A stretch of DNA of 36,859 nt from Deltaproteobacteria bacterium (GTDB lineage: Bacteria; Desulfobacterota; Syntrophia; Syntrophales; UBA2210). Position numbers and translations under genes: made by a program. This document shows positions 34,204-36,859 of the stretch, piece after piece (the first letter of the stretch is position 1; the number at the start of each line of letters is the position of its first letter). Below the pieces are notes generated by a model that saw nothing but the letters and a program-made list of their open reading frames with translations, did no database searches and had not been told where the DNA came from. Location: the NCBI GenBank assembly GCA_019313905.1, contig JAFDAI010000029.1:1-36859 (forward strand). The letters run 5' to 3'.

Positions 34204-36306
34204 ATGGCAAAAAATGAAACAACAGATCTGGCGCTCTTTGTCAGGACGTCTGGAGAAGATATAACCGGTTGGGACAGGCGAAAGATTGTTGACGCCCTGA
34301 TTCGTGAGGCTGAGGTGGACCTTGATACGGCTGAGGAGATAAGCAGGGATGTGGAAGGTCAGATAGCATTGTCGGGAATCGATATCCTTACCGCTTCGCT
34401 GATAAGGGAACTGGTGGACGCGAAACTTATCGAAAGAGGCATGAAAAAGGCGACAAAGCTGCATGCCCGCCTGGGTTTCCCTCTCTACGACGTGGGACAG
34501 CTCATACTGTACCGCAATAAAGAAAACGCCAACATTCCTCACAGTCCGGAAGGCACAAACCTTACCCTGGCTCAGGGGGTAAAAAGGGAGTATGCGATTC
34601 TCAATGTCTTTTCCGAGGATATTGGATATGCCCACATGACGGGGGATGTACATATACATAACCTCGGATATGTAGACAGGCCATACTGCTCCTGTCAGTC
34701 TCTCGAATATATAAAGAAATTCGGGCTGAATCTCCCCAATTCACTCGCCGTCGCCCAGCCGGCCAGACACGCGGACGTGCTACTGTCGCACATGGTGAGG
34801 TTTGCCGCTGCCCTTCAGGGAAACTTTGCCGGGGCCGTAGGATGGGATGCCGTCAACCTCTTTTTTGCCCCCTATCTGGAGAAGTTGACCAACCGGGAGG
34901 TAATGCAGCTTGCGCAGAGGCTGATCTATGAATTCGCCCAACAGGCTGTCGGCAGGGGAGGACAGACAATATTTACCGATATACACCTCTACTGGGAGGT
35001 GCCCCGGCACTTCGAAAATGTTCCCGCCATAGGACCGGGCGGAAAATATACCGGCAAAACGTACAGTGAATATGAGGCGGACGCCCAGAGGTTTGTCCAA
35101 GCGATATTTGAGACCTTCCGGAAGGGGGACGCCGCGGGACGTCCCTTCGTTTTTCCCAGACCGCTTGTACATATAACGGATAAGCTTTTTCAGACATCCG
35201 GCCATAGGGAGTTTATTCGCTCTGCCTGTAATGTGGCAGCAGAGAAAGGGAATCCTCACTTTATCCTTGACCGGAATGATGCCCTTAATCTGTCTGAATG
35301 CTGCAATCTGAACATGACCGGCAGAGAAGAGAAGAAAGATGCCGGCGAACCGTGGAAGATGCGGTACTTTGCCATTCAGAATATATCAATAAATCTGCCC
35401 AGGCTGGGATATAAAGCAGGAGGAGATGATAGAAAACTCTTCTCCATGATTTCAGATGTCATGGAGCTTGCCGCAAAAGCTCATCTGCAAAAGAGAGTTT
35501 TTATTGAGAGGCTACTGTCGCATGGCGATGAGGGGCCCTTGTCGCTCCTTACAATGGATTATGATCATACGCCATACCTGAGGATGAACCGGTGCACATA
35601 TCTTATGGGAATTATTGGACTTAATGAACTGGTCTTGGTGCATAAAGGCTGTCAGCTTCACGAATCAGAGGATGCACGTAAGTTTGGCCGTGATATTGTC
35701 GCGTACATGAAAGGCGTTGCGGACAACCTGACCGGAAAGCATGGAGTAAGGTTTATCCTGGAGCAGTCCCCCGCGGAGAGCATGCCTTACAGGCTGGCCC
35801 GGCTGGACCTGAAACATTTTTCTCCGACAGCGGGACATTTTGTGAGAGGTGACATATCGAGGGGAGAGATATATTATACCAACTCAACGCTCCTTGCGGT
35901 ATCGTCCCCCACGGATCCATTCGAAACAGCGGCGCTTGAAGGTGATATTCACCCTTTCATAGAGGGAAATGCCGCAACCTGTATATCCCTGGGCGATACG
36001 AAACCGGATAAAGACGCCCTGGCCGGGTTTATCATAAAGGTTTTCAAAGAGACTCGGAACCAGCACGTAGTATTTTCGCCAGAATTTACCACCTGTCTGG
36101 ATTGTAACAGGACATCCCGGGGTATCAAAGACTCTTGCCCTCATTGCGGTTCGAAGAACGTAGAGGGAATTACCAGGGTCGCGGGATATTTCTCCAGGGT
36201 ATCGAGTTGGAACAAGGGAAAACTGGCGGAACTGAGAGACAGGAAAAAACAGGGGCGTGCTTTTGGCGATTCTAAGGAAGATACACCTGTAAAAAATCCA
36301 AATTAA
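34204..36306 (+). CDS. nrdD: Anaerobic ribonucleoside-triphosphate reductase (class III)
   Basis: NrdD makes deoxyribonucleotides from ribonucleoside triphosphates without oxygen, using a glycyl radical. From ATG 34204 it has 700 residues. An N-terminal ATP-cone for allosteric control covers about residues 10-90. The barrel includes CSCQSLEYIKKFGLNLPNS and NLSECCNLNMTG. The C-terminus has the zinc cysteines CLDC and CPHC and the radical site RVAGYFSRVSSWNKGK with the glycine at about 661. AGGA lies nine bases before ATG 34204; an in-frame TTG at 34105 would add 33 unconserved residues. The activase gene nrdG is not next to it. NrdR (20345) may regulate it. Confidence 0.94.
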   Translation: MAKNETTDLALFVRTSGEDITGWDRRKIVDALIREAEVDLDTAEEISRDVEGQIALSGIDILTASLIRELVDAKLIERGMKKATKLHARLGFPLYDVGQLILYRNKENANIPHSPEGTNLTLAQGVKREYAILNVFSEDIGYAHMTGDVHIHNLGYVDRPYCSCQSLEYIKKFGLNLPNSLAVAQPARHADVLLSHMVRFAAALQGNFAGAVGWDAVNLFFAPYLEKLTNREVMQLAQRLIYEFAQQAVGRGGQTIFTDIHLYWEVPRHFENVPAIGPGGKYTGKTYSEYEADAQRFVQAIFETFRKGDAAGRPFVFPRPLVHITDKLFQTSGHREFIRSACNVAAEKGNPHFILDRNDALNLSECCNLNMTGREEKKDAGEPWKMRYFAIQNISINLPRLGYKAGGDDRKLFSMISDVMELAAKAHLQKRVFIERLLSHGDEGPLSLLTMDYDHTPYLRMNRCTYLMGIIGLNELVLVHKGCQLHESEDARKFGRDIVAYMKGVADNLTGKHGVRFILEQSPAESMPYRLARLDLKHFSPTAGHFVRGDISRGEIYYTNSTLLAVSSPTDPFETAALEGDIHPFIEGNAATCISLGDTKPDKDALAGFIIKVFKETRNQHVVFSPEFTTCLDCNRTSRGIKDSCPHCGSKNVEGITRVAGYFSRVSSWNKGKLAELRDRKKQGRAFGDSKEDTPVKNPN

Positions 36307-36430
36307 ATGGCAAAGTAAAAAGCTCCAAATGCAAGGCGCGCAAATCATGCGGAACGAGGCGTACATACGGTACGCCGCAGTGACGAAGGATGCAGCGGAA
36401 CGCAGGAGTTGGACTTTTTACAAAGCCATT
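36306..36430. mobile_element. Inverted-repeat element after nrdD
   Basis: The left end AATGGCAAAGTAAAAAG and the right end read in reverse, AATGGCTTTGTAAAAAG, differ at three positions. Inside, GGCGTA and TACGCC form a hairpin stem. The 125-bp unit encodes nothing and begins at the last base of the nrdD stop. It is a different family from the repeat at 13907. It may also work as a 3' structure for nrdD. Confidence 0.65.
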
Positions 36431-36469
36431 AAGAAAGTGTGAAAAAGTGGGCACAAACAATAACTTTTC

Positions 36470-36498
36470 TTGACAGTGTAGCCCGCCTGATATATAAG
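36470..36498 (+). promoter_or_regulatory. Strong sigma-70-type promoter of the ilv leader
   Basis: TTGACA (36470-36475) and TATAAG (36493-36498) are exactly 17 bp apart. The start is expected near 36505, just before the leader peptide. This is the best promoter in the window. Confidence 0.8.
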
Positions 36499-36516
36499 CT
36501 TGCCCAAGTGAGAGAT

Positions 36517-36615
36517 ATGGAAAAGATCAAAATGGCAAATATCCAGATAGCAATTATAATTATAGGGGTACTTATAATTACCTCCTTTGCATATGGGGGA
36601 TGGGCAATGGTTTGA
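36517..36615 (+). CDS. Ile-rich leader peptide of the ilv attenuator
   Basis: The frame codes for 32 residues, nine of them Ile, plus two Val and one Leu. The core (residues 11-21) reads IAIIIIGVLII. It lies between a strong promoter and a Rho-independent terminator, upstream of the acetolactate synthase gene. When charged tRNA for branched-chain amino acids is short, ribosomes should stall in the Ile run and prevent the terminator from forming. This is the classical ilv attenuation logic. The ribosome site (GAGAG) is weak. Confidence 0.82.
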   Translation: MEKIKMANIQIAIIIIGVLIITSFAYGGWAMV

Positions 36616-36641
36616 TTTTTTTACATACATTCAGCATCAAG

Positions 36642-36674
36642 ACCGTTGCCGGCCCCGGCAGCGGTTTTTTTTTT
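36642..36674 (+). terminator. Attenuator terminator before the acetolactate synthase gene
   Basis: A 9-bp GC-rich stem (36643-36651 with 36656-36664, one G-T pair) with loop GCCC is followed by ten T (36665-36674). It begins 27 bases after the leader-peptide stop and ends 31 bases before the structural gene start, so it must be bypassed for expression. Confidence 0.92.
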
Positions 36675-36705
36675 GGAGAATCAAAAAGATACAGGAGGTA
36701 TTAGA

Positions 36706-36859
36706 GTGAAATTTACAGGGTCGCGTATTCTTATGGAAACATTGGTAGAGGAAGGGGTGGATACCATCTTCGGCTATCCCGGCGGAGCAGTGCTCGATAT
36801 ATATGACGAGATATACAAGACACGCATCAAACATATCCTGGTTCGTCATGAACAGGGTG
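36706..36859 (+). CDS. ilvB: Acetolactate synthase large subunit, 5' part
   Basis: Only the first 51 codons are in the window. They match the N-terminus of the ThDP-dependent acetolactate synthase catalytic subunit: [32 protein letters not shown] and the HEQG motif, whose Glu activates the cofactor. The enzyme starts valine, leucine and isoleucine synthesis. GTG 36706 is the start, with AGGAGG at 36693-36698. The gene may equally be called ilvI. Its expression is controlled by the attenuator upstream. Confidence 0.9.
   Translation, partial: MKFTGSRILMETLVEEGVDTIFGYPGGAVLDIYDEIYKTRIKHILVRHEQG

Overview
The window looks like the chromosome of a Gram-negative anaerobe, most likely a Desulfobacterota (former Deltaproteobacteria) member. 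This rests on gene families and gene order, not on a marker gene. The pointers are the fatty-acid / rpiB-glyA / nrdR-rib-nusB gene order, an oxygen-independent class III ribonucleotide reductase, a GlcD-type FAD oxidase and dispersed short repeats. Base composition is near 50% G+C in most genes and clearly lower in the Fic gene and at the far left.

Layout. (1) 1-535: AT-rich end of what looks like an integrated element, closing in the 3' part of a tRNA-Leu(CAA) and a terminator. (2) 604-6190, + strand: a TPR protein, tRNA-Ala(CGC), a four-gene polar amino-acid ABC transporter and a GlcD-like FAD oxidase whose last residues are out of frame. (3) 6296-9823, + strand: a DUF1847 protein, an HD-domain phosphohydrolase and a C69/secernin-type peptidase. 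(4) 9888-13687, - strand: an iron-type ABC transporter operon that looks dead. Its binding-protein gene is split by an exact 20-bp tandem duplication, and its ATPase lacks the Walker B/D-loop segment. (5) 14062-26224, - strand: one long housekeeping run, in transcription order yceD, rpmF, [mobile repeat], fabG, acpP, fabF, rpiB, glyA, comEB, nrdR, ribE, ribBA, ribH, nusB, a lone M17 N-terminal-like domain, trkA, trkH. Genes overlap by 1-11 bp at many joints. plsX-fabH-fabD and ribD, usually part of this run, are absent. (6) 26436-28743: a degenerate tRNA-Gln next to an intact tRNA-Glu(CTC), a parvulin-type foldase lipoprotein, and a hemolysin III-family membrane protein behind a structured leader. 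(7) 28776-33809: tex, a Fic protein, radC and a small membrane protein. (8) 34204-36859: nrdD, an inverted-repeat element, and the start of the acetolactate synthase gene behind a complete attenuator (promoter, Ile-rich leader peptide, terminator).

Main points for a second look: the complete ilv attenuator; the candidate structured RNA before the hemolysin III gene; a TA-flanked MITE-like repeat in two copies plus an end fragment, one copy sitting exactly where plsX-fabH-fabD should be; two independent lesions in one ABC operon; a frameshift in an eight-A run in the GlcD gene; a decayed tRNA-Gln; and a tRNA-Leu attachment site. I found no CRISPR array, no complete transposase gene and no obvious new defence island. 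The novelty here is in regulatory RNA, small repeats and gene decay.
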